Origin: Bacillota bacterium
GTDB lineage: Bacteria; Bacillota; Clostridia; Lachnospirales; Lachnospiraceae
Assembly: GCA_023410575.1 (NCBI GenBank)
Contig: JAEYPP010000016.1
Span: forward strand, 201,455 to 265,454
Reading direction: 5' to 3'
DNA: 64,000 bases
Part shown: in pieces, positions 43,401 to 51,042 of the stretch
Layout of the letters: each line of letters begins with the position of its first letter
Position numbering within the stretch: the first letter of the stretch is position 1
The notes under the pieces: model-generated
Told to the model about the DNA's origin: nothing
The model's database searches: none
Seen by the model: only the letters and a program-made list of their open reading frames with translations
Translations under genes and position numbers: made by a program

Positions 43401-45035
43401 ATGATACAAGCAAGTAATGTAACATTAAGATTAGGGAAAAAAGCCTTATTTGAAGATGTAAATATTAAATTTACTGAAGGTAATTGTTACGGTTTAATTG
43501 GTGCGAATGGCGCTGGTAAATCTACCTTCTTAAAAATCCTTTCAGGACAGATTGAACCTACAAAAGGAGATATTATTATTACTCCAGGACAAAGATTATC
43601 CTTTTTACAACAGGATCACTTTAAGTATGATGCCTATGATGTTTTAAATACTGTTATTATGGGGAATAAACGCCTCTATGATATTATGAGGGAAAAGGAT
43701 GCAATATATGCGAAGGAAGACTTCACAGAAGAAGATGGAATTCGTGCAAGTGAGTTAGAGGGTGAATTTGCAACCTTAAATGGATGGGAAGCAGAGTCGG
43801 ATGCAGCTACTTTACTTAACGGACTTGGCATTGAGACAGACCTTCATTATAAGCAGATGAGCGAGTTAAATGGTGGAGAAAAAGTGAAAGTACTTCTTGC
43901 ACAAGCATTATTCGGGAATCCAGACATTCTGTTACTCGATGAGCCTACAAACCATCTTGATCTTGAAGCAATTCGTTGGTTAGAGGAGTTCTTAATTAAT
44001 TTTGAAAATACAGTTATTGTAGTTTCTCATGATCGTTATTTCTTAAATAAAGTTTGTACTAACATAGCAGATATTGATTATGCTAAGATTCAGTTATATG
44101 CAGGTAATTACGATTTCTGGTATGAATCCTCTCAGTTAATGATTAAACAGATGAAGGAAGCCAATAAGAAAAAGGAAGAAAAGATTAAGGAGTTACAGGA
44201 ATTTGTTCGTCGTTTCTCTGCGAATGCTTCCAAGTCCAAGCAAGCTACTTCAAGAAAGCGTGCACTTGAGAAAATTGAACTTGATGAGATTCGTCCATCA
44301 AGCCGAAAGTATCCATATATTGATTTTAGACCTAATCGTGAGATCGGTAATGAAGTGTTAACAGTGACAAACTTAAGTAAGACAATTGATGGGGTAAAGG
44401 TTCTTGATAATTTATCTTTTATCATCAACCGTGAAGATAAGGTTGCCTTTGTAGGAAGTAATACGTTAGCATCAACGACATTATTTAAGATTCTCGCTGG
44501 AGAATTAGAACCAGATGAAGGCGAATATAAATGGGGTATTACGACTACTCAAGCATACTTCCCAAAAGATAATACAAAAGAATTTTCAGGTGATGAAATC
44601 ATCGTTGATTGGTTAATGCCATATTCTCCTGAAAAAGATGTGACCTATGTACGTGGTTTCTTGGGCAGAATGTTATTTGCTGGTGAAGATGGAGTTAAGA
44701 AGGTTAATGTATTATCTGGTGGTGAGCGTGTACGTGTTATGCTTTCTAAGATGATGATTATGGGAGCCAATGTTCTAATTATGGATGAACCTACGAACCA
44801 TTTAGATATGGAATCCATCACTGCATTAAATAATGGTATGATTAAATTCCCTGGTGTTGCTTTATTTACATCTCAAGATCATCAGTTTGTTCAAACGATA
44901 GCTAATCGTATTATGGAAATCACACCAAATGGACTAATAGATAAGATTTCAACGTATGATGAATATTTAGACAGCGATGAAATGGCTCGTAAGAGACAGA
45001 TGGTTGTGGAAGTCGAACCAGAGACAGAAGCTTAA
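43401..45035 (+). CDS. ABC-F family ATPase with altered second P-loop
   Basis: A 544-residue soluble protein with two ABC ATPase domains and no membrane part, the layout of ABC-F proteins, which act on the ribosome. Domain 1 has an intact Walker A (GANGAGKST, ~residues 36-44), signature LNGGEKVKV and Walker B LLLDEPTNHLD. Domain 2 retains signature LSGGERVRV and Walker B LIMDEPTNHLD, but its P-loop reads GSNTLASTTLF: the invariant Lys is Ser358. It resembles the YkpA/YbiT branch, in which this loop is often N-x-x-AKTT, so the Lys-to-Ser change stands out. The linker between domains is Lys/Glu-rich and helical, as expected. Function in translation is inferred from the family. A palindromic repeat follows its stop. 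Confidence 0.85.
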   Translation: MIQASNVTLRLGKKALFEDVNIKFTEGNCYGLIGANGAGKSTFLKILSGQIEPTKGDIIITPGQRLSFLQQDHFKYDAYDVLNTVIMGNKRLYDIMREKDAIYAKEDFTEEDGIRASELEGEFATLNGWEAESDAATLLNGLGIETDLHYKQMSELNGGEKVKVLLAQALFGNPDILLLDEPTNHLDLEAIRWLEEFLINFENTVIVVSHDRYFLNKVCTNIADIDYAKIQLYAGNYDFWYESSQLMIKQMKEANKKKEEKIKELQEFVRRFSANASKSKQATSRKRALEKIELDEIRPSSRKYPYIDFRPNREIGNEVLTVTNLSKTIDGVKVLDNLSFIINREDKVAFVGSNTLASTTLFKILAGELEPDEGEYKWGITTTQAYFPKDNTKEFSGDEIIVDWLMPYSPEKDVTYVRGFLGRMLFAGEDGVKKVNVLSGGERVRVMLSKMMIMGANVLIMDEPTNHLDMESITALNNGMIKFPGVALFTSQDHQFVQTIANRIMEITPNGLIDKISTYDEYLDSDEMARKRQMVVEVEPETEA

Positions 45036-45047
45036 GCAATAAATTTT

Positions 45048-45180
45048 CTAAGGGCAGTATGAATAAAGAATGAAGGGTGAAGGTATATTTTCTTCGGTGT
45101 GCTACTCTCACAAGCCTCACAAAGTGCGTGTGGGACTTGTAAGGCACTCCGAAAAATACCATCGCCCTTCATTTTTTATA
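45048..45180 (+). repeat. Palindromic intergenic repeat, copy E
   Basis: About 133 bp with arms AAAGAATGAAGGG and CCCTTCATTTTTT and the conserved core holding CTCACAAGCC and GACTTGTAAGGCACTCC. Same orientation as the copy at 6443 and with the same left flank (CTAAGGGCAGTATGAATAAA) as the copy at 18180. It starts 13 bases after the ABC-F stop codon and could serve as its terminator. Confidence 0.78.
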
Positions 45181-45203
45181 ACATAAATTTAACTTTCAAT
45201 TTC

Positions 45204-45232
45204 TTGACTTATGTGTATCTTAAAGATAGAAT
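45204..45232 (+). promoter_or_regulatory. Promoter of the GH13-homologue gene
   Basis: TTGACT (45204-45209), 17-base spacer, TAGAAT (45227-45232). It gives a leader of about 90 bases. Confidence 0.65.
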
Positions 45233-45332
45233 AAGATTGAATGTTTCTTGTGTTGGTACACTTTTGTGATGTGTATTGCAACCGTAGTTACGATGAGTGC
45301 TTCGGCATTAATAGGAATGGAGGATATCGTGG

Positions 45333-47234
45333 ATGACAAAGGCTAAAGTTAGAAATCAACAATTTCCAATGCCGATGGGCGTAACAAAAATACAAGATAA
45401 GATAAATTTTACTATATCAGTTCCTAATGCAAAGGACTGTTCGTTAAAGATATATGATAGTAAGACCAATAAGTTAACAAATCAATATGTAATGAAGCAG
45501 GACAACCGAATTGGATGTGTATTTTTTATCAGTATTCCATTCCATGAGATTAAGGGTGATTGTTATTTATATGAAGCTATGGATCAAGAATTTATTGACC
45601 CATATGCAAATCGTATTATTGGAAGAGAAAAATTTGGTGAACAACTTAAAGAAGCAAAATTATATGGAACATGGAATTTTGAGGAGTTCGATTGGTCCAA
45701 TGAGAGTAGAACAAAATACACATACTCCGATTTGATACTATATAAACTGCATGTTAGAGGTTTTACTATGAATCCTAAATCTGGGGTTCGCCACAAAGGA
45801 ACGTATTGTGGCATAATCGAGAAAATTCCATATTTAAAAGACCTTGGAATTAATGCTGTATTCTTGATGCCATGTATTGAATTTAATGAATTGATTAATC
45901 AACATGAGCGCTTATTTGGAGTTCCGAAATATACAACGAATTATGTAAATAAAGGTATATATCAACCGCAAGAGGCGAGATATGTAGATGTACCAAAGAT
46001 TAATTATTGGGGTTATACAACGGATAGCTATTATTATGCGCCAAAAGCCTCTTATGCAGTGAATCCCAAAGATTGTATTAAAGAGTTTAAGACAATGGTG
46101 AAGGCATTGCATAATGCATCCATTGAAGTAATTCTTGATATGTATTTCCCGAAGGATTGTAGTCCAATGTTTATCATTGAGTGCCTTAGAACATGGGTTA
46201 TACAGTACCATATTGACGGTTTTAGAATTAATACTGACTATACGATAGAACAGTTAATTGCGACTGATCCATATCTAGCAAATACTAAGCTCATTGCAAC
46301 TAGTTGGAATGTATCCAATATTTATGCAAAAGATATAGAACCATTATATAAAAATCTTGCAGAATATAACGAGGAATTCCTAGTTGATGTTAGAAGATTC
46401 TTAAAATCGGACGAAGAACAGGTTGGTAAATTCATTGAGCGATTTAAGAGAAATAGCAGTAAGCAGGGAGTTATTAATTATATTACTGACCATAATGGAT
46501 TTACATTACATGATTTGTATACCTATGATGTAAAGCACAATGAAGGTAATGGTGAGAATAATAGTGATGGTACAGACTATAATTATAGTTGGAATTGTGG
46601 AATCGAAGGGAATACTCGAAAAAAGAAAATCAATCAATTAAGAACAAGGATGCAATATAATGCATTGACTGCTCTCTTCTTAAGTCAAGGAACCCCTATG
46701 TTATTAGCAGGGGATGAGTTTGGTAACTCACAGCTAGGTAATAACAATGCTTATTGTCAGGATAATGAGATTGGTTGGGTGGATTGGAATAAAAAGATGA
46801 ATCAAAAGGACATGTTGCAATTTGTTAAGAATCTTATCCAATTAAGAAAAGAGCATCCTGTTTTTCATAATCCGGTGGAACTACGTGGTATGGATTACAT
46901 TTCATGTGGTAAACCTGATGTTTCATTTCATGGAATAAAGGCTTGGTATCCTGATTATTCGAATTATAGCAGAACCATTGGGATTATGTTGTGTGGTCAA
47001 TATGCTGTAAGGAACCATACAGAAAAAGATTGTACATGCTATCTTATCTGTAATATGCATTGGGAACCTCATTCTTTTGATTTGCCTCATCTTGATCGAA
47101 CGAAGGAATGGAAACTTTGCATGGTGACCTCAAGAGGATTTATCGAAGAGGAAAAAATCAAAATGACAAAAAGTTTAGCTCTAGAGGAAAGAAGCATGGC
47201 ATTGTTATTAGAAGTGCCGAAAAAAGAGTCTTAA
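45333..47234 (+). CDS. Glycogen debranching-like GH13 protein lacking catalytic acids
   Basis: A 633-residue homologue of GlgX/isoamylase (GH13 subfamily 11). The fold is evident from YKLHVRGFTMNPKSGVRHKGTY, DGTDYNYSWNCGIEG and LLAGDEFGNSQLGNNNAYCQDNEI, all close to GlgX. The active site is gone: the nucleophile Asp of GFRxD is Asn300 (DGFRINTD), the acid/base Glu of LIAEPW is Thr323 (LIATSW), the third Asp of AHDGF is Asn388 (DHNGF), and the DxxxNH of region I reads DMYFPK. The N-terminal domain (to ~residue 110) is CBM48-like but weak. The frame is intact and has a good promoter and a GGAGG ribosome site, so it appears to be a maintained pseudoenzyme, perhaps binding glycogen or regulating other enzymes. 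A TraX-like gene follows 17 bases later. Confidence 0.85.
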   Translation: MTKAKVRNQQFPMPMGVTKIQDKINFTISVPNAKDCSLKIYDSKTNKLTNQYVMKQDNRIGCVFFISIPFHEIKGDCYLYEAMDQEFIDPYANRIIGREKFGEQLKEAKLYGTWNFEEFDWSNESRTKYTYSDLILYKLHVRGFTMNPKSGVRHKGTYCGIIEKIPYLKDLGINAVFLMPCIEFNELINQHERLFGVPKYTTNYVNKGIYQPQEARYVDVPKINYWGYTTDSYYYAPKASYAVNPKDCIKEFKTMVKALHNASIEVILDMYFPKDCSPMFIIECLRTWVIQYHIDGFRINTDYTIEQLIATDPYLANTKLIATSWNVSNIYAKDIEPLYKNLAEYNEEFLVDVRRFLKSDEEQVGKFIERFKRNSSKQGVINYITDHNGFTLHDLYTYDVKHNEGNGENNSDGTDYNYSWNCGIEGNTRKKKINQLRTRMQYNALTALFLSQGTPMLLAGDEFGNSQLGNNNAYCQDNEIGWVDWNKKMNQKDMLQFVKNLIQLRKEHPVFHNPVELRGMDYISCGKPDVSFHGIKAWYPDYSNYSRTIGIMLCGQYAVRNHTEKDCTCYLICNMHWEPHSFDLPHLDRTKEWKLCMVTSRGFIEEEKIKMTKSLALEERSMALLLEVPKKES

Positions 47235-47251
47235 TTAGAAAGGAAGACCAC

Positions 47252-48016
47252 GTGAGTACATTTACACTAAAAATAATTGCCTGTATTACTATGTTAATCG
47301 ATCATATTACAGTGCTTTTTGTGCCAGAGGATTATGGATATTTATTTCATTTAGATATAGGAAGCTATGAGAGAGATATTACTCTTTATGTTATTGGACG
47401 TGTCATTGGTAGAATCGCATTTCCTCTGTTTGCATTTTTAATTGTACAAGGATTTTTTCACACAAGGAATGTGAAAAAGTATATGCTGAGGTTAGCAATA
47501 TTTGCATTGATATCGGAGATTCCTTATGACTTTGCTATGTGGGGCTTTCCAGATCCTAAATTTATATTTTTTCGACAGAACATTTTCTTCACATTACTTT
47601 TAGGGTTAATTGCAATTACTTGTCTTGATTGGATTCAAAAGAATTATAAAAACAAGATACAAGGTGGTATGAATTCGCAAAATGCTAGATTTTTCACAAA
47701 TTTGTATTCTTCAATTGTAATTATTGCAGCGTCAGTAAGCTTAATCCTAATCAATGGTAGCTACTTAGAGTATGGTTATGGTGTGTTGGTTATTATTGGA
47801 TTTTATTTCGGTTATCGAAGTAAATGGGTAACTCTGATTATCTTTATTCTCTTAACTGGATTTTTATGTGGAGATATTCAGTTTATGGCAATTCTTGCAG
47901 CACCATTTATTCATTTATATAATGGTGAAAAAGGTCCTTCTTATAAATATGCTTTTTATTTATTTTATCCAATCCATCTTGTCGTATTAAAATTAATCCA
48001 ATTAGCAATCGAATAG
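47252..48016 (+). CDS. TraX-family membrane protein
   Basis: A 254-residue hydrophobic protein with about eight membrane helices. It matches the TraX family, first known from F-pilin acetylation but widespread in Firmicutes chromosomes: FTLKIIACITMLIDHITVLF near the start, GRIAFPLFAFLIVQGFFHTRN, ALISEIPYDFAMWG and the C-terminal FYLFYPIHLVVLKLI are characteristic. Related acyltransferase-like proteins modify surface polymers; the role here is unknown, and no conjugation genes are present. I place the start at the GTG at 47252, which follows AAAGGAAG. A longer frame open to 47108 overlaps the preceding gene and adds non-hydrophobic residues. The next gene begins 19 bases after its stop. Confidence 0.8.
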   Translation: MSTFTLKIIACITMLIDHITVLFVPEDYGYLFHLDIGSYERDITLYVIGRVIGRIAFPLFAFLIVQGFFHTRNVKKYMLRLAIFALISEIPYDFAMWGFPDPKFIFFRQNIFFTLLLGLIAITCLDWIQKNYKNKIQGGMNSQNARFFTNLYSSIVIIAASVSLILINGSYLEYGYGVLVIIGFYFGYRSKWVTLIIFILLTGFLCGDIQFMAILAAPFIHLYNGEKGPSYKYAFYLFYPIHLVVLKLIQLAIE

Positions 48017-48035
48017 GAGGAAAGGGAGAACGAGT

Positions 48036-48533
48036 ATGAGAGCACTTCAGATATTAGAAGTGAAACCATTTATGGGTAAATTGTTAATTCAGTCAGTTTT
48101 TGATGATTTCTTATTATCTGAATTAACGATGAATACTTTTAATCGATTTCAGATTAGTGGTAAACTAAATTTGGACTTTTATTCTACACAGGAGCTTGAG
48201 ACATTGGGGGCAAGAACTTATTCTAAATGGTCCGAAGTAAAGCCAATTGTCTATTCCTTAGTGAGAGGTAGCAAAACACCTCTTTCATTTCATATTTCAC
48301 TTATACTAGGAAGAGAACAGGTTGAAAGCATAATTCGCAATTCAGGCATAATGATGCAAGCGAAAGAAGTTAGTGGATTATATTTTCATATCAAATATGA
48401 GAATACGAAGTTGTACATTATTACTGGAATAGGTTTAACTCAATTTACTTTGGATAGAACGCTTGAGCATGTATGGGATGAACAAGTAAAGTCTTTCTTG
48501 AAAAAGAACGAATTAGCATTCTTGGAAGAATAG
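48036..48533 (+). CDS. Conserved hypothetical protein (DUF5721-like)
   Basis: A 165-residue soluble protein with no recognisable catalytic motif. It begins MRALQILEVKPFMGKLL and contains TFNRFQISGKLNLDF and KPIVYSLVRGSKTPLSFH. It resembles a family of about 160 residues found in Lachnospiraceae (DUF5721, from memory), possibly with a ubiquitin- or cystatin-like alpha-beta fold; that is not certain. A strong ribosome site (AGGAGGAAAGGGAG) precedes it, and it shares a likely operon with the GH13 homologue and the TraX-like gene. The CIRCE element downstream of its stop, followed by TTTTT, may double as its terminator. Confidence 0.55.
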   Translation: MRALQILEVKPFMGKLLIQSVFDDFLLSELTMNTFNRFQISGKLNLDFYSTQELETLGARTYSKWSEVKPIVYSLVRGSKTPLSFHISLILGREQVESIIRNSGIMMQAKEVSGLYFHIKYENTKLYIITGIGLTQFTLDRTLEHVWDEQVKSFLKKNELAFLEE

Positions 48534-48556
48534 AAAATAAACACCTATAGCTTTTG

Positions 48557-48583
48557 TTAGCACTCATTAAGAATGAGTGCTAA
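48557..48583 (+). promoter_or_regulatory. CIRCE element (HrcA operator)
   Basis: TTAGCACTC, nine bases, GAGTGCTAA: both 9-bp arms match the CIRCE consensus exactly. HrcA binds CIRCE to repress heat-shock genes. It sits 7 bases upstream of the -35 box of the htpG promoter and is followed by TTTTT, so the RNA hairpin could also end the preceding transcript. Confidence 0.93.
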
Positions 48584-48590
48584 TTTTTGC

Positions 48591-48619
48591 TTGACTTTTC
48601 ACAGATACAGTATTATAGT
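48591..48619 (+). promoter_or_regulatory. htpG promoter
   Basis: TTGACT (48591-48596), 17-base spacer, TATAGT (48614-48619). The start near 48626 leaves a leader of about 145 bases. Confidence 0.75.
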
Positions 48620-48771
48620 ATTATTCAGAAACGAGAAGAGTCGTAATATTATCTTATTGTGATTAGAAAACTAAATAAGTTTGGTTTCTGTAATAAATGT
48701 TATTAAAAGAGTGAATGTTATAAGAAAGTAAATTATATTAAAGTAAAAGATATGAAAAAGGAGTGTTGTTC

Positions 48772-50796
48772 ATGAGTATGGAAAAAGGTAGTTTATCAAT
48801 TAATTCCGAGAATATTTTCCCAATTATTAAGAAATGGCTTTATTCTGACCACGATATCTTCATCCGTGAGTTAATCTCGAATGCATGCGATGCAATTACA
48901 AAACTAAAGAAACTAGAAGTAATGGGTGAATACTCGATTCCTGAAAACGACGAATTAAAAGTAGAGGTTATTGTAAATTCCGAAGAAAAGACACTTACAT
49001 TTATCGATAATGGTATTGGTATGACAGCTGATGAAGTAAAGGAGTATATTAACCAGATTGCTTTTTCTGGAGCACAAGATTTCTTAACAAAGTATAAAGA
49101 TAAGGCAAATGAAGAGCAAATTATCGGACACTTCGGACTTGGTTTTTATTCTGCATTTATGGTTGCGCATAAAGTTAAAATTGAAACACTATCTTGGCAA
49201 CAGGGTGCAAAGCCAGTTGTTTGGGAATCTGAAGAAGGTACTGATTTCGAGATGGGTGAAGGCGAGAAGTCAGAGCGTGGTACTAAGATTACGTTATACT
49301 TAAATGAAGATAGTTATGAATTCTCCAATGAGTATCGTGCAAAAGAAGTTATTGAAAAATATTGTTCTTTTATGCCAGTTCCAATCTTTTTTACGAATGC
49401 AAATGCTCCTGTAGAAGAAGCTAAGGAAGAGGAAGAAGAAAATGCTGAGGTTGTAGACGCTGAGGTTACGGAAGATGGTAAGGTAAAAGAAGCAACAGAA
49501 AAGAAAGGGCCGAAACCAGTCAATAATCCGACTCCATTGTGGACAAAACATCCAAATGACTGCAAAGAGGAGGACTACAAGGAGTTTTATCGCACGGTAT
49601 TCCATGATTACAAAGAACCTTTATTCTGGATTCATTTAAATATGGATTATCCATTTAACTTAAAAGGTATTTTGTACTTCCCAAAAATCAATACAGAATA
49701 CGATAGTATTGAAGGAACAATTAAATTATATAGCAATCAGGTATTTATTGCTGACAATATTAAAGAAGTTATTCCAGAATTTTTACTACTATTAAAAGGT
49801 GTTATCGATTGCCCTGACTTACCATTGAATGTATCACGTAGTGCATTACAAAATGATGGCTTTGTAAGGAAGATTTCTGACTACATTACTAAGAAGGTAG
49901 CAGATAAATTAGCTGGTATGTACAAGGTTGAGCGCGAATCTTACGAGAAATACTGGGATGATATTAGTCCGTTTATTAAGTTTGGCTGCTTAAAAGATGA
50001 GAAATTTAGAGATAAGATGAAGGACTTCATTCTATTTAAGAATCTAGACAATAAGTACTTGACGTTAAAAGAGTATGTTGATGCAGTCAAACCAGAAGAA
50101 GAAAAGGTAGAGGCAGCAGAAACGAAAGAAGATGTAAAAGAGGATGGAAAGCAAGAATCGAAGGACGAAGCTAAGTCAGAAGAGAAAGAAGTTAAGAAGA
50201 CGACAGTTTACTATGTAACCGATCCAATTCAGCAGTCTCAATATATTAATATGTTCAAAGAAGCTGGTATGGATGCAGTTCTTTTAACTCATAACATCGA
50301 TTCTCCATTTATAACTCAATTAGAACAATCAGATGATAAGATTCATTTTGCTCGAATCGATGCAGATGTTAATGAAAACTTTACGGAAAAAGTAGATGAA
50401 AAAGAGTTAGAAGCTCAAAAGGACAGCTTAACAAAACTGTTCCGAGACACGCTAAAGAATGAAAAATTAGATGTTAAGGTTGTAAAACTTAAGAACGAAA
50501 AGCTTTCTTCTATGATTACATTATCGGAAGAAAATCGTAGAATGCAAGATATGATGAAGATGTACAATATGTATGGAATGGATCCTAGTGTATTTGGTAA
50601 TTCTGAAACTTTAGTTCTTAATGCAAATAATGACTTAGTTCAGTACGTACTTGCGAATGAATCCGGAGAAAAGACTGCTATGATTTGTGAGCAGTTATAT
50701 GACTTAGCAATGATTAGTCATAAACCATTGTCTCCAGAGGCAATGACAAAATTCGTTGAGCGAAGCAATGAGATTATGATGTTGTTGACGAAATAG
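48772..50796 (+). CDS. htpG: Hsp90-family chaperone HtpG
   Basis: HtpG (674 residues) is the bacterial Hsp90, an ATP-driven dimeric chaperone. The GHKL ATPase domain is complete: FIRELISNACDAITKL (with the catalytic Glu), IDNGIGMT, GHFGLGFYSAFMVA and GTKITLYL. The middle domain has the SRSALQNDGFVRK region with the catalytic-loop Arg. It is longer than the ~625 residues of E. coli HtpG because of two highly charged Glu/Lys stretches, one at ~213-248 between the N and middle domains, where eukaryotic Hsp90 has its charged linker, and one at ~439-480. The ATG at 48772 lies eight bases after AAAGGAG. Regulation by HrcA is suggested by the CIRCE element upstream. Confidence 0.95.
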   Translation: MSMEKGSLSINSENIFPIIKKWLYSDHDIFIRELISNACDAITKLKKLEVMGEYSIPENDELKVEVIVNSEEKTLTFIDNGIGMTADEVKEYINQIAFSGAQDFLTKYKDKANEEQIIGHFGLGFYSAFMVAHKVKIETLSWQQGAKPVVWESEEGTDFEMGEGEKSERGTKITLYLNEDSYEFSNEYRAKEVIEKYCSFMPVPIFFTNANAPVEEAKEEEEENAEVVDAEVTEDGKVKEATEKKGPKPVNNPTPLWTKHPNDCKEEDYKEFYRTVFHDYKEPLFWIHLNMDYPFNLKGILYFPKINTEYDSIEGTIKLYSNQVFIADNIKEVIPEFLLLLKGVIDCPDLPLNVSRSALQNDGFVRKISDYITKKVADKLAGMYKVERESYEKYWDDISPFIKFGCLKDEKFRDKMKDFILFKNLDNKYLTLKEYVDAVKPEEEKVEAAETKEDVKEDGKQESKDEAKSEEKEVKKTTVYYVTDPIQQSQYINMFKEAGMDAVLLTHNIDSPFITQLEQSDDKIHFARIDADVNENFTEKVDEKELEAQKDSLTKLFRDTLKNEKLDVKVVKLKNEKLSSMITLSEENRRMQDMMKMYNMYGMDPSVFGNSETLVLNANNDLVQYVLANESGEKTAMICEQLYDLAMISHKPLSPEAMTKFVERSNEIMMLLTK

Positions 50797-50858
50797 TAGT
50801 AGCATAGTTAGATGTGCAACACGATAAAGTAGTGAAAAATAGTTAGTTATAAGCACAT

Positions 50859-50944
50859 AAGGTGGTTAATTATGAACTGACCCTCAATTGTTAGATTTGG
50901 CATAACAAATTTGGGCAGTATGTGATAATTAACCACCTTTTTAG
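50859..50944 (+). terminator. Terminator after htpG
   Basis: A perfect 15-bp stem (50859-50873 with 50925-50939) around a 51-base loop, followed by TTTTT. Confidence 0.8.
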
Positions 50945-50956
50945 TGCTTTTTTACA

Positions 50957-50985
50957 TTGAACAACTTCCAGTAATAGGATATAAT
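50957..50985 (+). promoter_or_regulatory. Promoter of the moxR-DUF58-transglutaminase operon
   Basis: TTGAAC (50957-50962), 17-base spacer, TATAAT (50980-50985), starting 13 bases after the htpG terminator. Leader about 50 bases. Confidence 0.75.
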
Positions 50986-51042
50986 AAACATAACATAACA
51001 GATGTAAAATGGTTAAAGTACAAGTCTATGGGAGGAAGTAAT

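Noticed and set aside
6443..45180. CRISPR array for the repeated sequences
   Set aside because: The copies are long palindromes at separate intergenic sites, not short direct repeats with regular spacers.
47108..47251. Longer N-terminus for the TraX-like protein starting inside the GH13 gene
   Set aside because: The added residues are out of character for the family, and GTG at 47252 has a good ribosome site.
47252..48016. Conjugative element suggested by the TraX-like gene
   Set aside because: No relaxase, coupling protein, pilus or integrase gene is nearby; chromosomal TraX homologues are common in Firmicutes.
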